Shown: positions 25,945 through 34,393, counted from the first letter of the stretch. The stretch: DNA of 64,000 nt from CAYFUG01 sp964346295 (GCA_964346295.1 CAYFUG010000003.1:8060-72059), one strand, 5' to 3'. Notes: a model not told the origin generated them from the sequence alone. A program made the numbers and translations.

Positions 25945-25999
25945 GTATCTAAAATAAACTTAAACTAAACGAAAGGCCCACGAAAATGGGTCTTTTTTT
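25932..25999 (+). promoter_or_regulatory. Attenuator with alternative hairpins upstream of PheRS
   Basis: Two exclusive pairings are visible. The antiterminator joins GGGCCTTT (25932-25939) to AAAGGCCC (25972-25979), 8 of 8 bases. The terminator joins AAAGGCCCA (25972-25980) to TGGGTCTTT (25987-25995), nine pairs with one G-U, running into T (25993-25999). Stalling at the Phe codons would leave the first segment free and prevent termination. Full translation would cover it and allow termination. Confidence 0.75.
25972..25999 (+). terminator. Attenuator terminator hairpin
   Basis: The stem AAAGGCCCA/TGGGTCTTT with loop CGAAAA is followed by a T-rich run, 30 bp before the PheRS start codon. 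Confidence 0.8.
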
Positions 26000-26029
26000 A
26001 TTGATTTAATTTTCTTAATCATAAAAACC

Positions 26030-27205
26030 ATGTATCAAGCCAAGCACTTAAAACGAACACACTATTCTGTTCCGCTGAAAGAAGAGAAGCAGCTCATTAA
26101 AAATCTCGAAAAACGATTTGACTCAGAAGCGGAACGCCTTAAGCGATATATTGCCTTATCAGATTTAACTCGAAAAACAAATAGCCCACTCAACGCTGTT
26201 ATTAAAACAGTGATAAATTTACCTAGTTTTCAAGAATTTGACATTATTGACACTCCGGAAGTCATTTCTCCTGTGGTCGTTTTTGATTTATTCAATTTCC
26301 CAAAAGATCATCCTGCAAGAAACGCAAGCGACACTTATTATGTCAATGATGAAAATATTTTAAGACCTCATACTAGCTTGATGTGGAAATATTACTTTGA
26401 TCTTCCTGCAGTTAAAGAACAACTAGAAAAATACGGCTCCGTGGGAGCTTTAAGCTATGGAAAAGTTTACCGCAGAGACGAGATTGACTGGCAACATTCA
26501 AATGTTCTCCACCAATTTGATGGGCTGTTTGTTTGTCGTAAAGATATTAAAAAAATTTCGCAAGTTGATTTAGAAAACATTTGTTCTGAAGTAACCCATT
26601 CATTACTTAGAAAAAAAGCTAAAGAGAAGTTTTGCGTAGACAAGTTTCCCTATACCGACCCTAGCATTGAAATGGATATTGCTTGGGACGATAAATGGGT
26701 TGAGGTAAATGGAGCTGGCATTGTTCATCCGCAAGTCTTGCGAAATTTGGGAATAGATGCGGATCTTTACAATGGTTGGGCTTTTGGTTTTGGCGTAGAT
26801 CGTTTAGCTATGCTCAAAATGAGAATTCCAGATATTCGCTTGCTCCGCTCAGAAGACAAGCGGGTTACAAAGCAACTGGAAAATATAAACAACACTTACG
26901 AGCCTGTAAGCAAATATCCTCCAGTTGTTCGAGACATTTCTTTTGTTGTGGACAAGAAAAGTTTTAATTTAAACGCTTATTATGATACTGTTCGGGATAC
27001 TGTTAGCGATCAATATATTGAAGAAATGAAGATTCTTGATGAATATGAAAATGACAAAAAATTTGGAAAAGATAAGATCAGCTATACATTTCGAATTGTT
27101 TATCGTCATATTGAACGAACGCTAACGAATGAAGAAGTAAACGAGATGCATGAAAATTTGCATAATACTACAGAGTCCCAATATAACGCTACGGTTCGAA
27201 AATGA
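26030..27205 (+). CDS. pheS: Single-chain phenylalanyl-tRNA synthetase (PheS core fused to FDX-ACB domain)
   Basis: The enzyme charges tRNA-Phe. Residues ~75-290 form the class II core: DHPARNASDTYYV, LRPHTS, motif 2 GKVYRRDEIDWQHSNVLHQFDG and motif 3 GWAFGFGVDRLAM. Residues ~295-391 form an FDX-ACB anticodon-binding domain (YPPVVRDISFVV ... ISYTFRIVYRHIERTLTNEEV), which is normally the C-terminus of the PheT beta subunit. This core-plus-FDX-ACB layout is that of the monomeric mitochondrial enzyme. No pheT is nearby. The gene is visibly AT-richer than SerRS and the SanA-like gene, which hints at transfer. A Phe-rich leader and attenuator precede it. Confidence 0.9.
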   Translation: MYQAKHLKRTHYSVPLKEEKQLIKNLEKRFDSEAERLKRYIALSDLTRKTNSPLNAVIKTVINLPSFQEFDIIDTPEVISPVVVFDLFNFPKDHPARNASDTYYVNDENILRPHTSLMWKYYFDLPAVKEQLEKYGSVGALSYGKVYRRDEIDWQHSNVLHQFDGLFVCRKDIKKISQVDLENICSEVTHSLLRKKAKEKFCVDKFPYTDPSIEMDIAWDDKWVEVNGAGIVHPQVLRNLGIDADLYNGWAFGFGVDRLAMLKMRIPDIRLLRSEDKRVTKQLENINNTYEPVSKYPPVVRDISFVVDKKSFNLNAYYDTVRDTVSDQYIEEMKILDEYENDKKFGKDKISYTFRIVYRHIERTLTNEEVNEMHENLHNTTESQYNATVRK

Positions 27206-27547
27206 AAATTCAAGAAAATAGCATTACATTTTTTCCATTAAGCCTATTCTTCTAATAAAAGCAGCCTTGACGCTAATAAAATCGGCAAAGGCCAGCTACA
27301 CCGAAACAAAATCCAGCATTTAATAGAGCAGGTCATATCAGAACAATCATAGCTCAAAGAATTGACAACCAACCTTCCACTCGCTAAAATTAAGCCAAAT
27401 CTGAAAACTATCCGAGGCCGCAGAGGCATAACCTGTTGCGCCGCTAACCACGCAAAAACTCCCAATGAAAAACCACGCCTCCAACATCAAATTCTATACC
27501 ACCTGTTACTCCCCACGGGGATAATTTTACATTAGACTTAACTTCTG
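27206..27547. other. Gene-free spacer between PheRS and SerRS
   Basis: No convincing gene, RNA or promoter is seen. A 73-codon minus-strand ORF exists but shows no family features. The sequence may be decayed coding DNA. Confidence 0.4.
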
Positions 27548-27587
27548 GTTCCCCCTTTCGTAAAGGGGGCTAGGGGGATTGAGAATA
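27548..27587 (+). repeat. Family P palindromic repeat, copy 2
   Basis: CCCCCTTTCGTAAAGGGGG followed by CTAGGGGGATTGAGAA. It closely matches the copy at 44213. Confidence 0.8.
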
Positions 27588-27595
27588 CTTGGATA

Positions 27596-27656
27596 TTCAA
27601 TCATTTGAATATTTGAAATTGCTTGAGAATTTAAAATTAGAAATTTAAAATTAATC
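27596..27656 (+). repeat. AT-rich leader repeat in front of serS
   Basis: The segment is built from TTGAAATT, TTTAAAATT and AGAAATTT units that end just before the start codon. Similar segments occur at 29486-29522, 30370-30412, 39899-39935 and 49357-49383, usually touching a gene end. The role is unknown. Confidence 0.5.
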
Positions 27657-27658
27657 CC

Positions 27659-28978
27659 ATGATCATCGACATAAACTTCGTAAAAGAAAATTTAGACCAA
27701 GTCAAAAAAGCCGCCCAACAAAAAAATATCGACTTGGATTTCGAACGACTTTTGGAGATCTACAACCAAAAAAGCACTTTACAAAAAGAAGCCGACGACC
27801 TTCGCGCTCAGCGCAATCAACTAGCCGCCAGCGCCAAAGGCAGCCGCCCCAGTCAAGAACAGATTCAAAAAGGCAAAGATCTCAAAGTTCAAATTTCCGA
27901 AAAAGAAGCCGCTCTGAGTCAACTGGAGGATCAATTTATGGAGCTAGCTGTCCGCGTCCCCACCATTCCTTCCGAAGACACTCCCATCGGCAAGGACGAA
28001 CGCGAAAATGTCGAGGTGGAACGCTGGGGCGAACCAACCCAGTTTGATTTTGCGCCCAAAGATTATATGACCATTGCCAAAGATCTAGATTTGATCGATT
28101 TTGAGCGAGGCGTCCGAACCTCCGGCTATCGAGGCTACTATCTCAAAAACGAAGCTGCTAGCATCCACCTGGGCCTGATGATGCTGGCCATGGAAAAACT
28201 AACCCTCAAAGGCTTCCTGCCAATGATTCCGCCTACTTTGGTGCGAGAAAATGTTCTCTTCGGCAGTGGTTACTTTGCCGGTCGCCACTACAATCCAGAA
28301 ACTGACGAAATTTACAAAATCGAAAATCCTGACAAAGAAGCGGATGGAACCATACGAAAGGAGAGCAAATTTTTAGTCGGAACCGCTGAACCCTCCCTAC
28401 TAGCCTATTATCAAGGTGAAACCCTCCAAGAAGAGCAGCTCCCGATGAAACTAGCCGGCTTCTCTCAGTGCTACCGCAGCGAAATTGGCAGTTACGGCAA
28501 AGACACCAAAGGTATCTACCGGGTCCACGAATTCATGAAAGTCGAGCAAGTTTGCCTTTGTCCAGCTGATATTGAACTAGCGGATAAAATGCACCAGGAG
28601 ATGGTGGAAATTTCCAAAGAGCTCCACCGAGAACTAGAACTTCCTCACCGCGTTTTGCAAATCTGCACTGGCGACATGAGCCCCGGCAAGTACAAAATGT
28701 TCGATCTGGAAGCCTGGATTCCTTCTCGCAAAGACTACGGCGAAACCGGCAGCGCCAGCAACTTTGTCGATTGGCAAGCCCGCCGCCTTAATGTCAAATA
28801 CCAAGCCAAAGACGGCAGCAAAAAATTCGTCTACATGCTTAACAATACCGCTCTGGCTACCACCCGCCCCTTGATTGCCATTCTGGAAAATCATCAGCAA
28901 GCTGATGGCAGTGTTAAAATCCCTCAAGTCTTGCAAAAATACCTCGGCGGCAAAAAAGTGATTGAAAGAAAAAAATAG
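27659..28978 (+). CDS. serS: Seryl-tRNA synthetase
   Basis: The enzyme charges tRNA-Ser and supplies Ser-tRNA. The 439-residue protein has the N-terminal coiled-coil arm (residues ~25-110) and a class II core. Visible motifs are FLVGTAEPSLLAYYQGE, motif 2 CYRSEIGSYGKDTKGIYRVHEF and TGSASNFVDWQARRL. Motif 3 is NNTALATTRPLIAILENHQ, followed by the typical end IPQVLQKYLGG. The gene is complete with a well-placed ATG. Its GC content is higher than that of the PheRS gene just upstream. Confidence 0.97.
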   Translation: MIIDINFVKENLDQVKKAAQQKNIDLDFERLLEIYNQKSTLQKEADDLRAQRNQLAASAKGSRPSQEQIQKGKDLKVQISEKEAALSQLEDQFMELAVRVPTIPSEDTPIGKDERENVEVERWGEPTQFDFAPKDYMTIAKDLDLIDFERGVRTSGYRGYYLKNEAASIHLGLMMLAMEKLTLKGFLPMIPPTLVRENVLFGSGYFAGRHYNPETDEIYKIENPDKEADGTIRKESKFLVGTAEPSLLAYYQGETLQEEQLPMKLAGFSQCYRSEIGSYGKDTKGIYRVHEFMKVEQVCLCPADIELADKMHQEMVEISKELHRELELPHRVLQICTGDMSPGKYKMFDLEAWIPSRKDYGETGSASNFVDWQARRLNVKYQAKDGSKKFVYMLNNTALATTRPLIAILENHQQADGSVKIPQVLQKYLGGKKVIERKK

Positions 28979-29087
28979 CCATTTAAAAAATTCCAGACAT
29001 CAAAGCGCTTGGATTTTCCCAAAGGTCGACCAGCGCCTTGAAATTGAGATATTTTCGAAATAACTAATTTAAATTCAAAAAAAAATT

Positions 29088-29228
29088 ATGAGTGAAAAAT
29101 TTCCAACGCCCGAAAGAGAGACTCGCATTCCTGAAAATATTACCCGAGAAGAAGCCGAACAAAATGCCAAGAAAAGAAACACCCTCAAGGCGGATATAAT
29201 CCGACATGAAACAAAAAATAAACGCTAG
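29088..29228 (+). CDS. Small charged protein, 46 residues, unknown
   Basis: This ORF starts MSEKFPTPERETRIPENITR and continues with a Glu/Lys-rich helix (EEAEQNAKKRN). It overlaps the next small ORF by 23 bases. No family is known to me. The regular codon pattern and acidic/basic helix make it plausible, but it could be chance. Confidence 0.35.
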   Translation: MSEKFPTPERETRIPENITREEAEQNAKKRNTLKADIIRHETKNKR

Positions 29229-29394
29229 AGAAAGAGAGTCTATTTCAGAATATGATTTTGGAGCAGGGGTCATGATTAAGTATGTAACCCTTCAAGAAAA
29301 AGGCTCCGGGGGATGGGAGAAGGTTAAGGGCACCGCAGGCCGTGATAGGGCTTTTCTTTACATAGAGGGAGAAAATATCGGGCAACTTAACTAA
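29206..29394 (+). CDS. Small protein, 62 residues, unknown
   Basis: The sequence starts MKQKINARERESISEYDFG and ends with a beta-rich part (VMIKYVTLQEKGSGGW, RAFLYIEGENIGQLN). It overlaps the 46-codon ORF in another frame. No recognised domain is present. Support is weak: only length and composition. Confidence 0.35.
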   Translation: MKQKINARERESISEYDFGAGVMIKYVTLQEKGSGGWEKVKGTAGRDRAFLYIEGENIGQLN

Positions 29395-29534
29395 CCTTTC
29401 CAATCAGACTCCTTGTAAATCCTTGCCAGGGGCTTGCTTGGAAAAAAACTTTAAAAAGCAAGCGTATTTCGACATTCCGTTATTTAAAATTGTTTTGAAA
29501 TTAAAAATTTGAAATTAAAAATTTCCCTACGCCA

Positions 29535-29834
29535 ATGTATTCACCCACAAACAACGCCAACGACGATCGTGCTATGAAAAATCGGCTTAAAGCAAAAGAG
29601 TTACAACTCTTAGAGCTAGAAACTGACCTAAAAAAGCTCGCCCGAAAGAAAGATGAACATCAAACTCGCCGCCGACAACTAAAAAAAATTTTTGACCGAA
29701 CTAGAATGGAAAAAGATCAAATAGAAGAAGCTGACAAAAAAACTACTCAGCAAATTTTTGAATTGGAACGGCAAATTAAATTCCTCAAAAAAGAACTCAA
29801 CGAATTAAGAGCTCAAAGCAAGCCCCATTTTTAA
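29535..29834 (+). CDS. Small coiled-coil protein, unknown
   Basis: This 99-residue protein is almost entirely helical with heptad-like spacing (LQLLELETDLKKLARKK ... IFELERQIKFLKKELNEL) and about half charged residues. There are no membrane segments. An AT-rich leader repeat precedes it. It may be a structural or DNA-associated coiled coil; no family was recognised. Confidence 0.55.
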   Translation: MYSPTNNANDDRAMKNRLKAKELQLLELETDLKKLARKKDEHQTRRRQLKKIFDRTRMEKDQIEEADKKTTQQIFELERQIKFLKKELNELRAQSKPHF

Positions 29835-29958
29835 ATAACCTTTAAGAATAGAACATTTGCCACCCTGCTAGCAAAAGTATTTCGGGTTGAATACTTCTAC
29901 CCAGACCAGACTAAACTATAATCAGAAAATAAGGACTTTATTAAAAGTCCCCCGCACT

Positions 29959-30279
29959 ATGTCAAAAAATTCTCAAATCACCCGCCAAGAAATCGAAAAA
30001 ACCGCCAAACTGGCTCGCTTGGAGCTTTCTGAAGAACAAATAGAAAAGTTTTCTGCTCAAATCAGCCAGGTTTTAGAGGCTTTTCAGGGCCTAGAAGAAG
30101 CTCAGGCCACTGATGTGGAAGATTTTAATCACTACCTACTCTTAGACGACTTTAAAAATCAATTCCGTCAGGACCAAGTAATCGAAGAGCCTGAGACCAA
30201 CAAAGAGCAAATTCGAGATCTCTTCCCCCAAAAAGGCGGCAAAGAAGATCGCTACCTGAAAGTCAAAAAAGTTTTTTAG
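29959..30279 (+). CDS. gatC: Asp/Glu-tRNA amidotransferase subunit C
   Basis: GatC holds GatA and GatB together in the enzyme that makes Gln-tRNA and Asn-tRNA from the mischarged forms. The 106-residue protein has the diagnostic ITRQEIEKTAKLARLELSEEQ with L-SEEQIEKF and an ending of the FNHYL...LREDxV type (LDDFKNQFRQDQVIEEP). I chose the internal ATG at 29959 because the upstream 24 codons are not GatC-like. gatA and gatB are not adjacent in this window. Confidence 0.85.
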   Translation: MSKNSQITRQEIEKTAKLARLELSEEQIEKFSAQISQVLEAFQGLEEAQATDVEDFNHYLLLDDFKNQFRQDQVIEEPETNKEQIRDLFPQKGGKEDRYLKVKKVF

Positions 30280-30418
30280 CTTAGAGAGTTTGTGTTGATG
30301 GAGATGACAATAGCAAGAAATTTCTAGAAATAACCCTACTCAAGAAGAATTATTTAGAACTACTCGTAAATTGAAAATACTTAAAATTGTTTTAAAATTT
30401 AAAATTAATCCTGCCTTC

Positions 30419-31429
30419 ATGCTAGAAAAATTCCTCAAAAAAAAGAACTCCACTTCCGAAGAAGGGCATCTCACTATTGCCTTGTTGAAGGGCGGAAAAT
30501 CTGGAGAACGCGAAGTCTCTCTCAAAACCGGGGAGCAAATTTCTAAAGCCCTAGAAAAAAATGAAAAGTACGACCTTCGACAATATGATCCTCGGGACGA
30601 CTTGAAAAAATTTACCAAAGATTGTCTGGATGGAAAAATTGACCTGGTTTTTCCCGCCCTCCACGGACCTTTAGGAGAAGATGGAAAAATACAAGGAATG
30701 TTAGATGTCTTGGGAGTTCCTTATGTTTTTTCCGGTTGCCTGGCCAGCGCCTTAGCCATGAATAAAACCAAGGCCAAATTGGTGGTAGAAAAGGCTGAGG
30801 TTCCGGTAGTTAAACATGTGGCTCTTCACCGAGGGCAAGAATACCAAACTGAAGAATTAGTAGAAGAACTACTCCTGCCCATCGTTATTAAGCCGACGGA
30901 ATTAGGATCCTCCGTGGGCATGAGCATTGCGAAAACTCCTGAAGAGCTCCAAGCGGGACTTAAGCTAGCCTTTGAATATGGTCAAGAAGTAATTTTAGAA
31001 CAATTTATCCCCGGTCGCGAATTGACTGTCACCATGATTACTCGTCAAGGGTTACCAGAGGCACTGCCCGTAATTGAAATTATTCCCGAGAAAACCGAAT
31101 GGTTTGATTATCAAGCCAAATATGAGCCTGGTGCCACTAAAGAAGTTTGCCCCGCGGAAATCCCTGAAAATGTTAGAGATGAAGTGCAAGAATTAGCCCT
31201 TAAAGCTTTCCGGGCGCTAGATTGCCGAGATTTAGCTCGAGCCGACTTCATTTGGAAGGAGGATACCAAAGAATTTTTCTTTTTAGAGATTAATACTATT
31301 CCCGGTATGACCGCCACCAGCCTAGCCCCTCAAGCTGCGGCGGCGGCTAAAATGAAATTTCCTCAGTTTTTAGAGCACCTCATTAAAGAAGCCCAGCGAC
31401 GCCAAATAGTGTCCAAAGACTCGAATTGA
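30419..31429 (+). CDS. ddl: D-alanine-D-alanine ligase
   Basis: Ddl makes the D-Ala-D-Ala dipeptide of peptidoglycan. The 336-residue ATP-grasp protein shows GGKSGEREVSLKTG, GEDGKIQGMLDVLGVPYVFSG, the ATP-binding segment PIVIKPTELGSSVGMS, EQFIPGRELTVTMI and the Mg-binding end DFIWKEDTKEFFFLEINTIPGMT. The ATG at 30419 is preferred to an in-frame TTG 48 bases upstream, because the upstream part is the AT-rich leader repeat. The following gene is a small protein and then a GT-C enzyme. Confidence 0.95.
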   Translation: MLEKFLKKKNSTSEEGHLTIALLKGGKSGEREVSLKTGEQISKALEKNEKYDLRQYDPRDDLKKFTKDCLDGKIDLVFPALHGPLGEDGKIQGMLDVLGVPYVFSGCLASALAMNKTKAKLVVEKAEVPVVKHVALHRGQEYQTEELVEELLLPIVIKPTELGSSVGMSIAKTPEELQAGLKLAFEYGQEVILEQFIPGRELTVTMITRQGLPEALPVIEIIPEKTEWFDYQAKYEPGATKEVCPAEIPENVRDEVQELALKAFRALDCRDLARADFIWKEDTKEFFFLEINTIPGMTATSLAPQAAAAAKMKFPQFLEHLIKEAQRRQIVSKDSN

Positions 31430-31546
31430 TTATTTCAGAATTCTCACTTCTTGTTAGGTTGAAGTAAAAAATAAGCACTTATAGTTCAATCATTGGGAGA
31501 AATTATACAATTTTTTGCCAAGAAAATAGCATTTAAAGGCGAGCAG

Positions 31547-31873
31547 ATGAAAGACGAGGCCCGCCAAGAAACCCGTCGTCGCCTCCAAATCTTTGTCAAA
31601 AAAACCGTCCGGAAGTTTGAAGTTTCTGATCAGACTAAATCACCTTGGTACTTAACCATTGCAGTGGAAAGTCAAGATCAAGAAATAATAATAAAGCTAG
31701 ACAACTCTCCAGAGGAAAGCTACTACCAAGCATCCTTAATAGGAGCCACCCTGGAAGACATTATCCTGGGCGACTACGAAGTTGTTTTCGTTTTTAAAAA
31801 GCCAAATGAAAAGGAAAGGAATTTGAAGATTAAATACGATCTGCTGTTAATTAGCCCACCTAACAAAGACTAA
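31547..31873 (+). CDS. Conserved small soluble protein, unknown
   Basis: This 108-residue mixed alpha/beta protein starts MKDEARQETRRRLQIFVKK and continues with alternating strands (PWYLTIAVESQDQEIIIKL, YEVVFVFKK). An in-frame TTG 54 bp upstream would give 126 residues. The ATG has AAGGCG upstream and is preferred. It ends 16 bp before the GT-C glycosyltransferase and may be co-transcribed with it. No function is known. Confidence 0.5.
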   Translation: MKDEARQETRRRLQIFVKKTVRKFEVSDQTKSPWYLTIAVESQDQEIIIKLDNSPEESYYQASLIGATLEDIILGDYEVVFVFKKPNEKERNLKIKYDLLLISPPNKD

Positions 31874-31889
31874 CCCGTCTCTAAAATTC

Positions 31890-33749
31890 ATGGCCATTTT
31901 CTCTAAACTTAAAACTAACATTCAAAAGCACCCTTATCGATGGGGAGTAATTTTACTTATGATCGCCGCTTTTGGGGTCCGGGCTTGGAATTTTTCCGAT
32001 ACTCTTTATTTTCAGCTAGATCAAGCTCGAGACGCCAGAATGATTGGGGAGATTTTAAAAGATGGACCGGGACGCTTGCCGCTACTAGGACCTCGAGCAG
32101 CCGGTACTTATCTGCGCTTGGGACCTATTTTTTATTACATGCAATATGTTAGTGCCGCCATTTTCCAAAGCGCTGAACCCCACATTCTAGCCTACCCCGA
32201 TTTAATCCTCTCGGTGCTGGCAATTGGTCTTTTTTATTTCTTTTTACGACAATTTTTTACTAAGCCAATCAGCTTTATCACTACCGGCCTATTTGCTTTT
32301 TCTTTCATGCTCACTCAATATGGGAGATTCGCCTGGAATCCTAATCAATTGGTTTTGTGGCTGCTATTGTTTTTCACTGGAATTTATCGAGCAGCGGTAG
32401 ACAAAAACCCTCAGCGGCGTGGCTGGTGGCTCCTAGGAGCAGCTCTGGCTTATGCCATAGCCAGTCAACTCCACTTTACCGCTCTTTTGGTGCTGCCTGT
32501 TGCCGCTCTTGGTTTTTGGATTTTTTATCGACCTACTAAAATCAGATGGTATTTTTGGGTAGGCGCCTTAGCTACTTTAGCCTTTTTTTATATCCCCGTT
32601 TTTCTAAGTGAAATCCACACTGAATGGGATAACTGGAGCCAATTCACTTACGCCCTCACTCACAAATCCGAGGAGCATCCCCTGCGAGCCAAAATTGCTA
32701 AATCCTTAGACTTACACGGTCAATATTATTCCCTAATGCTAACTTCTTACGGAGATGATGATTACTTAATTTTCCGCTACGGATTTCTACTGGGGCTAAT
32801 TTTTATTATTTGGTTGGGCTGGAGATTCTTCCGAGAGGAAGAAAAAAGGTCTAAGCGAGCTTTTCTTTTTTTGGTATTAATTTGGATGGGAGCCTTTGGA
32901 GCCTTCTATACCAAAATGGCCTTCACAGTCCTTAAACCTCGTTTTTGGTTAATGGTAGCTCCAGTGGCTTTTACTTGTCTGGCCTTAGTTTTTACAGCTA
33001 TTTACAGCCCCGGAAACAAAAAACGAGGACGCTGGATTATGGGCGCAATCGCTAGCTTGCTACTAATAGCTAACCTTTATGCTATTGGCTATTGGTATTG
33101 GACCTTAGAAAATCAAAAAGAGCTCTCCGGTGGATTCTACGCTCGACGCCTAATGCTCAAACAAGATGATCTAGTAGGAATGAAACAAATGAGAACAGTG
33201 ATCGATATTATGGCCCAAAGAGCCAAAGAAGAAGGAAAGAAAGCTTGTTTTTACGCTCCCGGAGAATATCTCCGCCCCTATGAAGACCTAGGAGCTCTTT
33301 ATTATCCGGAGGTAGTATTTGATCGAATCACCTTCCGCAAGGATCTTAATCGAAATTGCGTATTTTTCTCCATCGGAAAACTTAAAAACAAAGAACAACC
33401 CCGACTTCCTCGAGATCACGAGCAAAGCTTTGAAGGGATTAAGTTTTACGAAATCGGTCAAATAGCTCTTTGGGAAACTCGCAGAACCGACCTTTCTTAT
33501 GTCAAAGAAGATATCTTAGAGGAAGTTATCTCTGATGAGGAAAAATTGAATCAGGTGCTAGAGAAGAAAGAAACTTTTGAGGAAAAACAGGCCAAAATTG
33601 AAGAACAAGAGCGCCAATCCAAGCTTCAAGAATTGCGAGAATCCGGAGAGTCTAATCAAGAACCAGAAAATGAACCGGAACCTAGTCGAGAAAGAAGGGT
33701 TTTTTGGTATCAGGTATTTGAAGGTTCCTACGAGAAGAAAAATAACTAA
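31890..33749 (+). CDS. GT-C type membrane glycosyltransferase (PMT/ArnT-like)
   Basis: This 619-residue protein has about eleven hydrophobic segments. The first outer loop carries LDQARDARMIGEILKDG, where the Asp-Ala-Arg region near residue 45 fits the GT-C acidic motif, and later PRAAGTYLRLGPIFYYMQY. Such enzymes move sugars from polyprenyl phosphate to proteins or glycans on the outer face of the membrane. The C-terminal ~100 residues form a Glu/Lys-rich coiled coil (ILEEVISDEEKLNQVLEKK), which is unusual for the family. The acceptor cannot be inferred. Confidence 0.8.
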   Translation: MAIFSKLKTNIQKHPYRWGVILLMIAAFGVRAWNFSDTLYFQLDQARDARMIGEILKDGPGRLPLLGPRAAGTYLRLGPIFYYMQYVSAAIFQSAEPHILAYPDLILSVLAIGLFYFFLRQFFTKPISFITTGLFAFSFMLTQYGRFAWNPNQLVLWLLLFFTGIYRAAVDKNPQRRGWWLLGAALAYAIASQLHFTALLVLPVAALGFWIFYRPTKIRWYFWVGALATLAFFYIPVFLSEIHTEWDNWSQFTYALTHKSEEHPLRAKIAKSLDLHGQYYSLMLTSYGDDDYLIFRYGFLLGLIFIIWLGWRFFREEEKRSKRAFLFLVLIWMGAFGAFYTKMAFTVLKPRFWLMVAPVAFTCLALVFTAIYSPGNKKRGRWIMGAIASLLLIANLYAIGYWYWTLENQKELSGGFYARRLMLKQDDLVGMKQMRTVIDIMAQRAKEEGKKACFYAPGEYLRPYEDLGALYYPEVVFDRITFRKDLNRNCVFFSIGKLKNKEQPRLPRDHEQSFEGIKFYEIGQIALWETRRTDLSYVKEDILEEVISDEEKLNQVLEKKETFEEKQAKIEEQERQSKLQELRESGESNQEPENEPEPSRERRVFWYQVFEGSYEKKNN

Positions 33750-33834
33750 ACTCTGGCTCATTAGTGCAAATCAACCGCAAGATTTAGAAGTAAGCTACTT
33801 AGAATTAGCCAAATTTTCTAAGAATGTCTCAGCG

Positions 33835-33879
33835 AACCTCCCCTCTTGTAAAAAAAGCTAGGAAGATTGGGAAGATTTT
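33835..33879 (+). repeat. Family P palindromic repeat, copy 3 (diverged)
   Basis: CCTCCCCTCTTGTAAAAAAAGC followed by TAGGAAGATTGGGAAGATT keeps the order of the family but has lost most of the palindrome. Confidence 0.5.
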
Positions 33880-34008
33880 AAATAATTTCTTATTGTTGAT
33901 AGTTACCCACAAGCGAGGAATTAATTATCAGGAATTACACCTGAAGGGCTTGAGTTAAAGGCTCTTGGTCAGTGGAAAACCCTTCTGGAAGTTGTGGAAA
34001 AGATTTTT

Positions 34009-34036
34009 TGAAGAAATGGCCATCTAGGGATATAAT
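34009..34036 (+). promoter_or_regulatory. Promoter for the intergenic RNA
   Basis: TTGAAG (or TTTGAA one base earlier) is followed after 16-17 bases by a perfect TATAAT (34031-34036). No ORF follows on this strand before a terminator at 34263. Confidence 0.6.
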
Positions 34037-34042
34037 TTAACT

Positions 34043-34263
34043 GAAAACAAAAAGAAAAGATAACTAAAATAAATTCCAAAACAAAGCTGGGAAAACAACA
34101 ACAAAAACAAATCCCGGCAATTCCGCTCTCCTCCCCCAGACTAGCACTCTCACATATTCATTTTATCTCTCTAGGGTAAAATGGCGGTCTATATTAAGAG
34201 AGTGCTTTCAGAGCAACTATAAGGCCTCCGAAACAGCTACTGTTCTTGGGGGTCTTATTTTTT
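34043..34263 (+). ncRNA. Candidate small RNA between the GT-C gene and tRNA-Phe
   Basis: A promoter is followed by about 220 bp without a reading frame and a strong terminator. Within it AGCACTCTC (34143-34151) pairs exactly with GAGAGTGCT (34198-34206), and CTGGG/CCCAG form an upstream stem. The terminator is GGCCTCC/GGGGGTC plus ACAG/CTGT, ending in ATTTTTT. Identity is unknown. It could instead be a leader that controls the tRNA genes downstream. Confidence 0.55.
34221..34263 (+). terminator. Terminator of the intergenic RNA
   Basis: AAGGCCTCC and GGGGGTCTT pair with two G-U pairs. The stem continues with ACAG/CTGT around a short loop and is followed by ATTTTTTATT. Confidence 0.75.
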
Positions 34264-34274
34264 ATTCAAAAAGG

Positions 34275-34303
34275 TTGATTTTTGTTTTTCACAGTGCTAA
34301 AGT
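34275..34303 (+). promoter_or_regulatory. Promoter of tRNA-Phe
   Basis: TTGATT (34275-34280), a spacer of 17 and TAAAGT (34298-34303) lie 18 bp before the mature 5' end of tRNA-Phe. Confidence 0.5.
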
Positions 34304-34321
34304 AATCCTAGTTTGGCTACT

Positions 34322-34393
34322 GCCGGGGTAGCTCAGTGGTAGAGCAAAGGACTGAAAATCCTTGTGTCGAGAGTTCAATTCTCTCCCCCGGCA
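34322..34393 (+). tRNA. tRNA-Phe (anticodon GAA)
   Basis: The acceptor GCCGGGG/CCCCGGC, D arm GCTC/GAGC, anticodon loop CTGAAAA in an AAGGA/TCCTT stem and T arm GAGAGTTCAATTCTCTC form a complete cloverleaf. CCA is not encoded. It is the presumed substrate of the single-chain PheRS. Confidence 0.95.

Noticed and set aside
25763..25957. 64-codon ORF upstream of PheRS as the leader peptide
   Set aside because: It is in another frame, has ordinary composition and ends past the antiterminator arm. The 24-codon frame at 25870 explains the Phe codons and stop position far better.
25700..26029. T-box riboswitch controlling PheRS
   Set aside because: No AGGGTGG-type T-box sequence or specifier stem is visible; the leader-peptide attenuator explains the region.
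27244..27465. 73-codon minus-strand ORF between PheRS and SerRS
   Set aside because: No family features, no ribosome binding site, unusual Cys/Trp-rich composition; probably chance.
34143..34206. CIRCE operator (HrcA site)
   Set aside because: AGCACTCTC/GAGAGTGCT looks like the CIRCE arms, but the spacer is 46 bp instead of 9 and no heat-shock gene follows.
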